Of a stretch of 64,000 nucleotides of DNA, positions 34,821-43,800 are shown in pieces. The notes below the pieces were generated by a model, which worked only from the letters and a program-made list of their open reading frames with translations, was not told the DNA's origin and ran no database searches. Each line of letters opens with the position of its first letter. The first letter of the stretch is position 1. This stretch comes from Saprospiraceae bacterium UBA7328. Lineage in GTDB: Bacteria; Bacteroidota; Bacteroidia; Chitinophagales; Saprospiraceae. The translations under genes and the position numbers were made by a program. The DNA is taken from contig DKPS01000015.1 of assembly GCA_002471345.1 (NCBI GenBank), positions 35,274 to 99,273 on the forward strand, given 5' to 3'.

Positions 34821-36668
34821 GTGAAGAGTCGATATTATATCACTGTGGGTGTTTTTGCAACAAGCCTGCTATTTCTGATAATACAATTAGGCACAATCCA
34901 ACTCTTGAGTGATAAGTATGAAAGTCAAGCCAACAAAACAACTATATATAAAAAAGATCTAGAACCTTCTCGAGGTATGATCTATGATCGTAATGGTAAG
35001 TTATTGATTGCAAATGACCCAATGTATGATATCAATGTCATTTATAATGAACTAAATCCAGACATGGATACTACTCTCTTTTGTAGTCTCTTATCCATAG
35101 AATTAGAAAACTTCGAGAATGCTCTCAATAAAGATTGGAAGAATGTTCAATATCAAAAGAACTTACCTTTCACTTTCCTTTCTGAAATACAACCTCAAGA
35201 TTTTCTTCGATTTCAAGAGCACTTGTTTCGGTTCCCTGGGTTTTATCCTGTTCTAAATTTTAAAAGAAAATATGTTTACCCCCATGGAGCCCATGCGCTA
35301 GGATACATTGGAGAAGTAAGTAATACTAGAATAAATAGAGATCCAGAAAAGTATTCAAGTGGGGACTATATTGGAGTAAGTGGTATAGAACGTAAATATG
35401 AGAACTATTTAAGGGGTGAAAAAGGAGTCGCTTATATTTTAAAAGATAATGTTGGCAGAGAAATCACTTCAGAAGAAGAAAGTCTTATTCAAAATCACGC
35501 AGAACCAGGGTTAGATCTGAACACCACAATAGACATCGATTTACAAGAATATGGTGAAATTCTTATGCATTCCAAAAAAGGAAGCGTCGTAGCAATAGAA
35601 CCAAAATCAGGAGAAATTCTCTCCATTATTAGCAGCCCTTCCTACGACCCAAGCGATTTGAGCATTGGGAGGCATAGAAGTTCTGCTTTTAAAAGACTTC
35701 AGGAAGACACCCTCAACAAACCTCTTCTGGATCGTTCAATTATAGCCCAATATCCCCCTGGTTCTATTTTCAAACCTATACTTTCACTAATTGCTTTACA
35801 AGAAGGTATTACCTATCCAGGAAGAACAATTCAATGTACAGGGGTCTATGATATCAATAAAGAAAAAGGGTACTCCCAAGGATGTAGAGATCACCCCACT
35901 CCCTATAACATGAAAATTGCTCTGGAACACTCATGCAACACCTATTACTATAAATTAATGGGAGAAACCGTTGAGAAGTTTGGTTATTCAAACCCAGACA
36001 TTGGCCTAAGAATGATTAATAAATATTTAGATCAATTTGGGATGGGCAGAAAACTCAACTCTGATATTTCTAATGAAAATACCGGCTTCATTCCTACCCC
36101 AGAGTACTATGACTATCTGTATCGCAGTGTCCGAACAGGTTGGAAAGCATCATATATTCTTTCTCTAGGTATAGGGCAGGGTGAAATACAAATGACTACC
36201 CTTCAAATGGCCAATCTAGCGGCCATTTTAGCAAATAAAGGATTTTATAAGATTCCACATTTAGTCAGAACTGTAGATCATCAAGAAGAATTTACTGAAG
36301 ATTTTTCGCTACCACATTATGTCGATATCGATCAAAAACATTTCGCTCCAGTCATTGATGGTATGGAGCGGGTAATGAGGTCAGGAACAGCAAGGTTCTC
36401 CAGAATAAAAGGCATAGCGGCTTGTGGTAAAACAGGGACATCTCAAAACCCATTCGGTAAAGATCATTCTGTTTTTTTTGCATTTGCCCCTAAAGATGAT
36501 CCACAGATAGCAATTGCTGTCTATGTTGAAAATGCAGGAGGTGGAGGTGCTGTGGCTGCTCCCATAGGGAGTCTTATGATTGAAAAATATCTTAAAAAAG
36601 AGATTCCACAATCAAGAATTTATCTAGAAAAGTATATTAAGGAAATCGATTTAATAAATGCCCCTTAG
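34821..36668 (+). CDS. mrdA: penicillin-binding protein 2 (peptidoglycan D,D-transpeptidase)
   Basis: Elongasome transpeptidase of 615 residues anchored by one N-terminal helix (about 7-26). The pedestal domain (about 45-220) contains RGMIYDRNGKLL. The transpeptidase domain holds the SxxK serine in PPGSIFKP, SCN as the second motif (EHSCNTYYYK) and KTGT as the third (CGKTGTSQN). Translation starts at a GTG, 8 bases after mreD. Normally rodA follows directly; here the next gene is a convergent glycosyltransferase. Confidence 0.95.
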   Translation: MKSRYYITVGVFATSLLFLIIQLGTIQLLSDKYESQANKTTIYKKDLEPSRGMIYDRNGKLLIANDPMYDINVIYNELNPDMDTTLFCSLLSIELENFENALNKDWKNVQYQKNLPFTFLSEIQPQDFLRFQEHLFRFPGFYPVLNFKRKYVYPHGAHALGYIGEVSNTRINRDPEKYSSGDYIGVSGIERKYENYLRGEKGVAYILKDNVGREITSEEESLIQNHAEPGLDLNTTIDIDLQEYGEILMHSKKGSVVAIEPKSGEILSIISSPSYDPSDLSIGRHRSSAFKRLQEDTLNKPLLDRSIIAQYPPGSIFKPILSLIALQEGITYPGRTIQCTGVYDINKEKGYSQGCRDHPTPYNMKIALEHSCNTYYYKLMGETVEKFGYSNPDIGLRMINKYLDQFGMGRKLNSDISNENTGFIPTPEYYDYLYRSVRTGWKASYILSLGIGQGEIQMTTLQMANLAAILANKGFYKIPHLVRTVDHQEEFTEDFSLPHYVDIDQKHFAPVIDGMERVMRSGTARFSRIKGIAACGKTGTSQNPFGKDHSVFFAFAPKDDPQIAIAVYVENAGGGGAVAAPIGSLMIEKYLKKEIPQSRIYLEKYIKEIDLINAP

Positions 36669-36719
36669 TCTAAATATGGATTCTGATATTTCCGCACATT
36701 TGATTTTATGAATATTTCA

Positions 36720-37871
36720 TTATACCAATTGATGGGTGTCCTTTTTTACTATTTCACTTACTCTTTCATATAATTCAAGATACTGAGGTACTATTTTTTG
36801 AATTTCAAACTTTTGTGCTCGTTTATAAGCATTTTTCTTAAACCTGCCATGTTTTTCAGAATTCATTAAAATTTCAAGAGACTTTTCTGCCATAGCATCT
36901 ACGTCCCCAACATCACAAAGAAAACCTGTTTCGCCATCTACATTTACCTCAGGGATTCCTCCTACATTTGAAGAAACCACAGGAACTTCTATGGCCATTG
37001 CTTCAAGTGCTGCAAGCCCAAAACTCTCATTCGAAGAAGGAAGAATAAAAAGGTCTGATACTGATAACAATTCCTCTATAGCTTCTTGTTTTCCTAAGAA
37101 CCTTATTTGATCACATAAACCAATTTTTTTACATAAAACTTCTAAGTTGGCTCTTTCTGGGCCATCACCAATTAACAAAAGACATGAAGGTATCTTTTCG
37201 TTGACTTTCTTGAATACATGAATAGTGTCCTCTGCTCTTTTTACCTTTCTGAAATTTGAAATATGTGTGATTATTTTTTCCCCATTTGGTGCAATGACTT
37301 TTTTGAAATGCTCTTTATTGGTTTTTGAAAATTTAGAAAAATCTATGAAATTATATATCACATCTATTTCTTTTTTAATATCAAAATGCTTATAGGTTTC
37401 CTCTCTTAAATATTCGGACACACAAGTGACACCATCAGAATTATTAATACTAAACTCTATGACAGATTTAAGAGAACTATCTTTTCCTACAAGAGTGATA
37501 TCAGTACCATGTAGAGTAGTTATCACTGGAATTTTGATTCCTTTCGAAGCTAATATTTGTTTAGCCAAAAAAGCTGCTGAGGCATGAGGAATAGCATAGT
37601 GCACATGTAGTACATCCAGTTTTTGAGATTCTGCTACCTCAACCATTTTACTTGTTAATGAAGTTTCATAAGGCGTATATCTAAAAAGAGGATATTTCGT
37701 AGTAGAAACCTCATGAAAAAAAATATTCTGGTGAAAAAAGGTAAGTCTGGCAGGTCTTTCGTAAGTGATAAAATGTATTTCATGACCTTGAAATGCCAAA
37801 TATGTACCTAATTCGGTTGCTACCACACCACTTCCTCCAAATGATGGAAAACATACTATTCCTATTTTCAT
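36720..37871 (-). CDS. bshA: N-acetyl-alpha-D-glucosaminyl L-malate synthase
   Basis: GT4 glycosyltransferase of 383 residues catalysing the first step of bacillithiol synthesis from UDP-GlcNAc and L-malate. The diagnostic opening MKIGIVCFPSFGGSGVVATELG and HVHYAIPHASAA are those of BshA, and the nucleotide-sugar site has the late E-x7-E motif in SNESFGLAALEAMA. No other bacillithiol gene is nearby. It is convergent with mrdA and divergent from the MerR gene. Confidence 0.93.
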   Translation of the reverse strand: MKIGIVCFPSFGGSGVVATELGTYLAFQGHEIHFITYERPARLTFFHQNIFFHEVSTTKYPLFRYTPYETSLTSKMVEVAESQKLDVLHVHYAIPHASAAFLAKQILASKGIKIPVITTLHGTDITLVGKDSSLKSVIEFSINNSDGVTCVSEYLREETYKHFDIKKEIDVIYNFIDFSKFSKTNKEHFKKVIAPNGEKIITHISNFRKVKRAEDTIHVFKKVNEKIPSCLLLIGDGPERANLEVLCKKIGLCDQIRFLGKQEAIEELLSVSDLFILPSSNESFGLAALEAMAIEVPVVSSNVGGIPEVNVDGETGFLCDVGDVDAMAEKSLEILMNSEKHGRFKKNAYKRAQKFEIQKIVPQYLELYERVSEIVKKDTHQLV

Positions 37872-37975
37872 TATATCTTAGCGTTATATTGTATACATTG
37901 TCTTAAAACTACGCTACTTGTAATATAGTTGTCCAATATCTTAAGATTTAGTTCCAAAAGGTAAGAGCTAGACAA

Positions 37976-38875
37976 ATGGTTGTTTACTCCATAAAAGATT
38001 TAGAAAATTTAACTGGTATAAAAGCCCACACTATTCGTATTTGGGAAAAACGATATGGTATTATAGAGCCTAGGAGAACCAATACAAACATCAGATATTA
38101 TCTTGAAGAGGATTTGAAAAAAATTATGAACATTGCTTTACTAAATCGCAATGGTTATAAGATTTCCAAAATAGCTAAACTTCAAAATAATGACATACAT
38201 TCCATAGCAGCTAAGCTTACAGATGTAGATAAAACTTTCGAAAATCAATTAGACGGGCTAACACTTTCGGTTTTAGAGCTTAATGAGGACAATTTTCTCA
38301 AAATATTTAATGCTAATATTTCTCAAAATGGATTTAAGCAGACCATGCTTGATGTTATCTATCCACTACTAGACAAATTAGGAATGATGTGGATGACTGG
38401 AAGTATCGAACCTATTCATGAAAACTTTGTCTCACACTTAATAAAGCGAAAATGTGTTGTAGAAATTGATAAACTTGATGTGAAGAGAGATAACCCTAAA
38501 AAATTTCTTCTTTTTTTACCTAAGAGCGAACAAGGAGAACTTTCATTGAATTTTTTACACTATATCATAAAATCTAAAGGACATAAAGCGATTAATCTGG
38601 GACTCAATGTTGATGTACAAAATGTATTCAGTGGTTGCCACATATACCATCCTGACTTAATTCTCACCATCATTGATAATATGGAGGATCCTTCTACTTA
38701 TTCAAAGTATATAGATCTCTTAGTTCAAGAATCCTGTGAAGCAAACCTTTTACTCAGTGGGCTCCAAGTTATGAGGCAAAAAAAATTATATTCAAACAAA
38801 ATTCAAACATTTCAGTCGTCCCTTGAGCTAGAAAAAATATTGGATGAATTAGCACTGAATGAGTTTGCTGAATGA
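37976..38875 (+). CDS. MerR-family regulator with degenerate cobalamin-binding domain
   Basis: Transcription regulator of 299 residues built like CarH/LitR photoreceptors: a winged MerR helix-turn-helix (about 4-70), a helical bundle (about 85-165) and a Rossmann-type B12-binding fold (about 175-290). The Wx9EH motif reads W139...E149-N150, and the lower-ligand His of the E-x-H-E-L motif is Gly187 (EQGEL). With both histidines missing, B12-dependent light sensing is unlikely and another ligand or none is probable. The target is unknown; it ends 1 base before the convergent Bat gene. Confidence 0.85.
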   Translation: MVVYSIKDLENLTGIKAHTIRIWEKRYGIIEPRRTNTNIRYYLEEDLKKIMNIALLNRNGYKISKIAKLQNNDIHSIAAKLTDVDKTFENQLDGLTLSVLELNEDNFLKIFNANISQNGFKQTMLDVIYPLLDKLGMMWMTGSIEPIHENFVSHLIKRKCVVEIDKLDVKRDNPKKFLLFLPKSEQGELSLNFLHYIIKSKGHKAINLGLNVDVQNVFSGCHIYHPDLILTIIDNMEDPSTYSKYIDLLVQESCEANLLLSGLQVMRQKKLYSNKIQTFQSSLELEKILDELALNEFAE

Positions 38876-38876
38876 G

Positions 38877-39887
38877 TTAAGAAATCATTCTAACTTTCCT
38901 CTTAGGCGAAATAAAAAATTCTAGTATAAAGAAGATTAGTCCGATACCCAATAGATACTGAAAATAGCTTTCATAATCAGTAAAGGAACGCTGTTCTACT
39001 TCCTGTTTTTCTAATCTATCAATTTGTCTTTTAATATCGGTAAGAATTTCGTTTCCCTCTTGAATGAAATAGTGCTTTCCACCACCAGCAGAAGCTAAGT
39101 CTCTTACCAGTTGGGGGTTAAGAATGCTCTTAACTAGTTCTCCTTTATCATCTCTTTTATACTGATTTCCAGAAGCTGACTTTACTGGAATAAATGAACC
39201 TTCTTCTGTCCCAACTCCAATCGTAAAAATATTCAAACCCACTTCACTTGCCTCTTGCACTTTCGCCATTGCCTCGTCATCATGATTCTCTCCATCCGTA
39301 ATGATTATCAATGCTCTTTGTATTGCTTCTCCTTCTGCATATGCCTTTAATGCTAATTCAATCGCCTCTCCTATGGCAGTACCTTGGGTAGTAGCCTGGT
39401 TTGTATTAGCGCTGCTTATAAACATCTGAGCAGCCGAAGCATCATTGCTCAAAGGCATTTGCAGATATGCGTTTCCCGCAAATAATATAATTCCAATTCT
39501 ATTGCCTCTAAGACTCTTAACCAGATTTTGAGTTAATCTTTTTGCTCTCTCAAGTCTATTTGGAGAAATATCTTCAGCCATCATGCTTTGAGATATGTCA
39601 AGAGCAATGAAAACATCTGAGCTTTGAGCTTTCACCTTTTCCTTTTTTGCTCCCCACTGAGGATTAGCTAAAGCACTGATTAGAAAAAGAAGAGAAAGAA
39701 GAGTCAATGCCATTTTCCACCTTTGACGTAAAATGGAAAAATTCGGTATTAATCTTTTCAATAAATCTTCGTTTCCAACATTTGCTAGACTTCTTTTTTG
39801 CCAAAAGCTGTAACCTAAGTAAAGCAAAAAGATTACCAAAACGGCAATCAGTAAAATCAAATGTTGTGGGTTTTCAAATCTGAACAT
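38877..39887 (-). CDS. BatB-like von Willebrand factor A domain membrane protein
   Basis: Inner-membrane protein of 336 residues with two N-terminal spans (about 8-26 and 58-76), a VWA domain with MIDAS motif DISQSM (about 98), and a C-terminal span (about 308-326). The order and membrane layout are those of BatB in Bacteroides aerotolerance operons. It is the last gene of this minus-strand cluster and lies 1 base after the BatA-like gene. The usual batC (TPR) and later bat genes do not follow. Confidence 0.86.
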   Translation of the reverse strand: MFRFENPQHLILLIAVLVIFLLYLGYSFWQKRSLANVGNEDLLKRLIPNFSILRQRWKMALTLLSLLFLISALANPQWGAKKEKVKAQSSDVFIALDISQSMMAEDISPNRLERAKRLTQNLVKSLRGNRIGIILFAGNAYLQMPLSNDASAAQMFISSANTNQATTQGTAIGEAIELALKAYAEGEAIQRALIIITDGENHDDEAMAKVQEASEVGLNIFTIGVGTEEGSFIPVKSASGNQYKRDDKGELVKSILNPQLVRDLASAGGGKHYFIQEGNEILTDIKRQIDRLEKQEVEQRSFTDYESYFQYLLGIGLIFFILEFFISPKRKVRMIS

Positions 39888-39888
39888 A

Positions 39889-40896
39889 CTAGGGCAATGT
39901 TTTGAATATTGAATGTCTTAATACCACTTCCAACAGGAAAATGAAAAGACCAATAGATAAGAATCTTCCATACTCCTCAGAGTATCTTTTAAATGTGGTA
40001 ATGTCCATTTCTGTTTTCTCTAATCTATCAATTTCAGCATATATAGCTTCCAAGTTTTGTTCATTGGTAGCTCGGTAATATTTACCTCCTGTCATCTCAG
40101 ATATCTGATTTAAAAGCCCTTCATCTATTTCTACTTTAGCCATTCCAAAAACATATCGACCGTCACTTCGCCTACTGATTGGAGAAAGTGCTTGACCTAC
40201 ACTTCCTACTCCTATTGTATAGACTTTAGTTTCTAATTCTTGAGCAATTTCTGCTGCAGTCATAGGCTTAATGTAGCCTGAATTGTTGACTCCATCGGTA
40301 AGTAAGATTATCACTTTACTTTTCGCTTCACTATCTTTTAATCTATTTACAGCAGAGGCCAATCCCATTCCGATTGCAGTACCATCTTCAAGTAGGCCAC
40401 ATTGCAGGCCATCAAGAAAATCTTTTAACACTCGATGATCAGTTGTCAATGGGCATTGGGTAAAACTTTCTCCAGAGAAAACGACTAATCCAATTCTATC
40501 ATATGGTCTTTTGTCTACAAATTGAATTGCCACTTTTTTACTTACTTCTAATCGGTCCGGTTTGAAATCTTGAGCAAGCATACTGCTAGAGATATCCATA
40601 ATCATCATGATATCTATTCCTTCCGCTTTTACTTCTTCTTCTTTTAAAGTCAGCTGAGGCCTTGCCAATGCAATTACAAACAATACAAAAGAAACAGCTT
40701 TAAGAATATTTAAGTAAGGAAACACCGTAGACCTTATGGATCGAATGCTTTTTATCGGCTCAAGATCAGGCATTTGAAGGTGAATTTTTTGATCTTTTCC
40801 TTTTCTTTTCTTCCATAACAATGCCAATGGAATTAGAATAAGTAAGCTCAAAAAATAAGGACTCACAAATGTTATATCGCTGAAGACATCTATCAT
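39889..40896 (-). CDS. BatA-like von Willebrand factor A domain membrane protein
   Basis: 335-residue paralogue of the next gene: spans at about 12-28 and 63-80, VWA domain with intact MIDAS DISSSM (about 97) and TDGVNNSG, and a C-terminal span about 312-330. Bat proteins are linked to oxidative or envelope stress in Bacteroides and Leptospira. Its ATG overlaps the stop of the upstream gene by 4 bases. Confidence 0.87.
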   Translation of the reverse strand: MIDVFSDITFVSPYFLSLLILIPLALLWKKRKGKDQKIHLQMPDLEPIKSIRSIRSTVFPYLNILKAVSFVLFVIALARPQLTLKEEEVKAEGIDIMMIMDISSSMLAQDFKPDRLEVSKKVAIQFVDKRPYDRIGLVVFSGESFTQCPLTTDHRVLKDFLDGLQCGLLEDGTAIGMGLASAVNRLKDSEAKSKVIILLTDGVNNSGYIKPMTAAEIAQELETKVYTIGVGSVGQALSPISRRSDGRYVFGMAKVEIDEGLLNQISEMTGGKYYRATNEQNLEAIYAEIDRLEKTEMDITTFKRYSEEYGRFLSIGLFIFLLEVVLRHSIFKTLP

Positions 40897-41960
40897 TCTT
40901 CAATAATTTCTTGATCAGCAATGATTTTCACTTGTGTCTGTCGAACAAATTCAAATGCTTTATTCATGAATTCTTGATGAATGTTTAGACTAGGTTTTGA
41001 TTTTGCAAACTTTACTAAATCGGCCACCTGCAAAATATTTTTCATCTCACTAATTTGAGATTTATCTAAATCTTTCTTTTTGATAGCACTCACAATTTCA
41101 TCAGTGGTGGATTCAAGTGCTGGAATTTTATACCTGTTTTCCAAATATTCTCTTACTATGTATGTCAATTCTGATTGATAACCTTTAATGTCTGATTGCC
41201 ACATGTTTTTCTCGTCCAGGTCATGCAATTTATCCAATGCAATTTTATGAGCAGGTATAATAATTTCAATCTCCTCTTCTGGTTTTGCTTTATTTCTTTC
41301 TTCATATTTCTTATAGAGAAAATAGCCCGCTAAAGCTAATACTAGGGCCAAAATCCCCAATACATAGGGCCTATAATCGCTCCAATTAATGGGCTCCTCA
41401 ATAATTGTCTTAATTGGAGAAATATCAAAAGAATCTTTCTCCATAGCCGAGACATCAATTGGAGGCCTTACAAATAAAGCAGCTTGAAAATTTTGATTGC
41501 TCAAAAGCTTTTGACCCTGTATACTAAAATTCACTCTTGGAGTAGTAGCTATTATCTGTCCCGGATCCCAGATTCTGAATCTAAATCTATTTGTGAGAAG
41601 AAGCTCTCCACCAATCTCTGATTTCTCCCAGTTCAGTTCAGATGCAACAAATTTTCCATCATCATCCTGAATTCTAAATTCTCCATAACTCATTACTTCT
41701 GCATCCGCATATGCAAATTCATTCACTTTGGTGCTATCTGCTTCTCTTATTCTAATGGTCTGAAAACCTGAAATCAGAGAATCTAAGAATCCACTACTTA
41801 CTTCATCAACTTTAACATCAATATGGCCTTTTACAAAAAGCAACAACTCCACCTCATCGCCTAGAGCAATAGTATCTTGTTCCCATCCGACTGATACATT
41901 AATTTGAGCAGAGGCAAAGAATGAACAAAACAAAAACAATATAAAATTTCCCTTTTTCAT
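40893..41960 (-). CDS. BatD/DUF4381-like secreted-anchored protein of the MoxR-Bat operon
   Basis: 355-residue protein with a signal peptide (MKKGNFILFLFCSFFASAQ), a beta-rich extracytoplasmic region (about 20-190), a single membrane span (about 200-217) and a cytoplasmic helical tail. The ATG at 41960 is preferred; an in-frame GTG at 41966 would overlap the DUF58 stop. Proteins of this layout accompany DUF58 and Bat VWA genes in Bacteroidota. Exact family is uncertain. Confidence 0.7.
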   Translation of the reverse strand: MKKGNFILFLFCSFFASAQINVSVGWEQDTIALGDEVELLLFVKGHIDVKVDEVSSGFLDSLISGFQTIRIREADSTKVNEFAYADAEVMSYGEFRIQDDDGKFVASELNWEKSEIGGELLLTNRFRFRIWDPGQIIATTPRVNFSIQGQKLLSNQNFQAALFVRPPIDVSAMEKDSFDISPIKTIIEEPINWSDYRPYVLGILALVLALAGYFLYKKYEERNKAKPEEEIEIIIPAHKIALDKLHDLDEKNMWQSDIKGYQSELTYIVREYLENRYKIPALESTTDEIVSAIKKKDLDKSQISEMKNILQVADLVKFAKSKPSLNIHQEFMNKAFEFVRQTQVKIIADQEIIEE

Positions 41961-41962
41961 TA

Positions 41963-42841
41963 TCACTTATGCCTGCTTTTGAAAAATTTTAATAAGTGCT
42001 TGACATAGTCCTCTTTGGTATTTATTGTAAGCACATCAGAACCTGATTTTTTGAAGGTATTATAGAAGTAATTATATCGTTCCTCAAAGTGAATTTCATA
42101 CTGTGATCTTACTTTTTTGGATGATGTATCGATCATTTGTTCTCTACCAGTTTCTAGATCTTTAGTTTGTATTAATCCTACATTCGGTAGTTTTTTTTCT
42201 AGATCATCATAGACTTTTACCCCAATAATATCGTGCTTTCTTGCAGCGATATTCGTGGCCGATTCATATCCATCATCATTAAAGTCAGATAACACAAAAG
42301 CAATACTTCTTTTCTTGATTATGTTATTCAAATAAACAAGAGCTTCTGATAAGTTAGTCCCTTGACCTTTAGGCTCAAAGTAGATGAGTTCTCTTATTAT
42401 TCTGAGTATGTGCTTTCTCCCCTTTTTGGGTGGTATATACTTTTCAACTTCATTTGTAAAAAGAATTGCCCCTACTTTATCATTATTCGTGAGTGCTGAG
42501 AAGGCTAATGTGGCACATATTTCTGTGTTTATCTCGCTTTTAAATTGATTTTGGGTGCCGAAAAAAGAGGATTTACTCATGTCTACTAAGAACATCACAG
42601 TAAGCTCTCTCTCTTCTTCAAATACTTTAATATGTGGACTTCCAGTTCGGGCTGTAACGTTCCAATCAATATTTCGAACATCATCACCATATTGATAATC
42701 TCTTACTTCACTAAAAGACATTCCTCTTCCTTTGAATGTGCTACTGTACTCACCTGAAAATAGATGTTTACTAAGTTCTTTAGTTTTGATTTCTATCTTC
42801 CTTACCTTCTTCAATACTTCGGTGGCATCTATTTTACTCAC
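41963..42841 (-). CDS. DUF58 domain protein of the MoxR-Bat operon
   Basis: 292-residue cytoplasmic protein with the DUF58 signature RGMSFSEVRDYQYGDDVRNIDWN (about 50-75) followed by a degenerate VWA-like fold (FLVDMSKSS, about 105). DUF58 proteins are the standard partner of MoxR ATPases. It overlaps the preceding gene by 4 bases and lies 2 bases from the next. The role is probably chaperone-like assembly of the VWA membrane proteins; this is inferred from family context. Confidence 0.9.
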   Translation of the reverse strand: MSKIDATEVLKKVRKIEIKTKELSKHLFSGEYSSTFKGRGMSFSEVRDYQYGDDVRNIDWNVTARTGSPHIKVFEEERELTVMFLVDMSKSSFFGTQNQFKSEINTEICATLAFSALTNNDKVGAILFTNEVEKYIPPKKGRKHILRIIRELIYFEPKGQGTNLSEALVYLNNIIKKRSIAFVLSDFNDDGYESATNIAARKHDIIGVKVYDDLEKKLPNVGLIQTKDLETGREQMIDTSSKKVRSQYEIHFEERYNYFYNTFKKSGSDVLTINTKEDYVKHLLKFFKSRHK

Positions 42842-43788
42842 TTTCTTTTTTTAATATAGTTAGAAATAGATTTTTGTCCAATAGAAGAAGATACTTCATG
42901 GTAAGGAATAGTGAAACTTTTACGACCAAAAATTGTATTGTAGTCACTTAAAAATTGTAACCCGCTACTAGTTAACACGTAATGATGAAAAGGAGCAGCG
43001 TTTATCCATTTCGTTTCTAACGGTGTTAATACAGTTTTCATCTTCTCCTTTTTTTGAGAAATATATTGTTTGAGAAAAAAGCTATAATTAAAATTCTTCT
43101 TAAATATTTGACTCAACCCCAACATCTCTTTTTTATCCCGATCATAAGTATAGGTGAGCGTCTTTACATCTGAAGTCTGATTGTCATAAAAAGTGAGATG
43201 TCCTGAAATTAATTTTTCAGAATTCAATGTGACTTTATTCACAGCTAGGGTTCTCTGTTTAAATCTGTTGCTTGGCAAATCGCTACCATTTTCAATTTCA
43301 GCCACACCATATGATTCAGCCACATTTCTTATTATGGAATTTATTTTCTTGCCAAATTTATCATCAAAAGTATCGTCTACTCTAGGGTAACTTACAGCTA
43401 TATAAGATTGATGACTAACAAAGTAGTATGAAGAGTTTCCTTCTCTATTTGAAAAATTGACAGGAATATTTGTTTTATAATCAACAGAGTTCCAAACGCA
43501 TTTTTTCTTGTCGCTACTTAGTTCTATGAAACCACTTAAGGAATGATCAATATTAAATTCATAAAGTAAATAGCCATTCTCAGTTCTTTCTCCCTCTAGT
43601 GTAAATTCTACATCTCCATTAGATCCATACTTGCTATAACCATAAATTTCACCATCGGTATGAACTGAAAGTTGTAAAGGTAAGCCTCCATATAATTCAC
43701 CTTCAAGGAAGAATAAATCTGATATTTCTTCTTGACCATAATTCAGAAGGCTTAAAAATAAAAATGATATGGTGTATAGTATTCGCAA
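42838..43788 (-). CDS. DUF3298-like secreted protein within the MoxR-Bat operon
   Basis: Secreted 316-residue protein (signal peptide MRILYTISFLFLSLLNYGQ). Its second half (about 125-310) follows the DUF3298/RsiV pattern: YPRVDD...FGKKINSII, YTYDRDKKEMLGLSQIFK, HHYVLTSSGLQFLS and a closing IPYHEV. The first half is an uncharacterised beta-rich domain. It lies between the MoxR and DUF58 genes, with 12 bases on one side and a 4-base overlap on the other, so it is truly part of the operon. RsiV-type proteins bind lysozyme, but I cannot extend that here. Confidence 0.65.
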   Translation of the reverse strand: MRILYTISFLFLSLLNYGQEEISDLFFLEGELYGGLPLQLSVHTDGEIYGYSKYGSNGDVEFTLEGERTENGYLLYEFNIDHSLSGFIELSSDKKKCVWNSVDYKTNIPVNFSNREGNSSYYFVSHQSYIAVSYPRVDDTFDDKFGKKINSIIRNVAESYGVAEIENGSDLPSNRFKQRTLAVNKVTLNSEKLISGHLTFYDNQTSDVKTLTYTYDRDKKEMLGLSQIFKKNFNYSFFLKQYISQKKEKMKTVLTPLETKWINAAPFHHYVLTSSGLQFLSDYNTIFGRKSFTIPYHEVSSSIGQKSISNYIKKRK

Positions 43789-43800
43789 TAGTGGTGGTGG

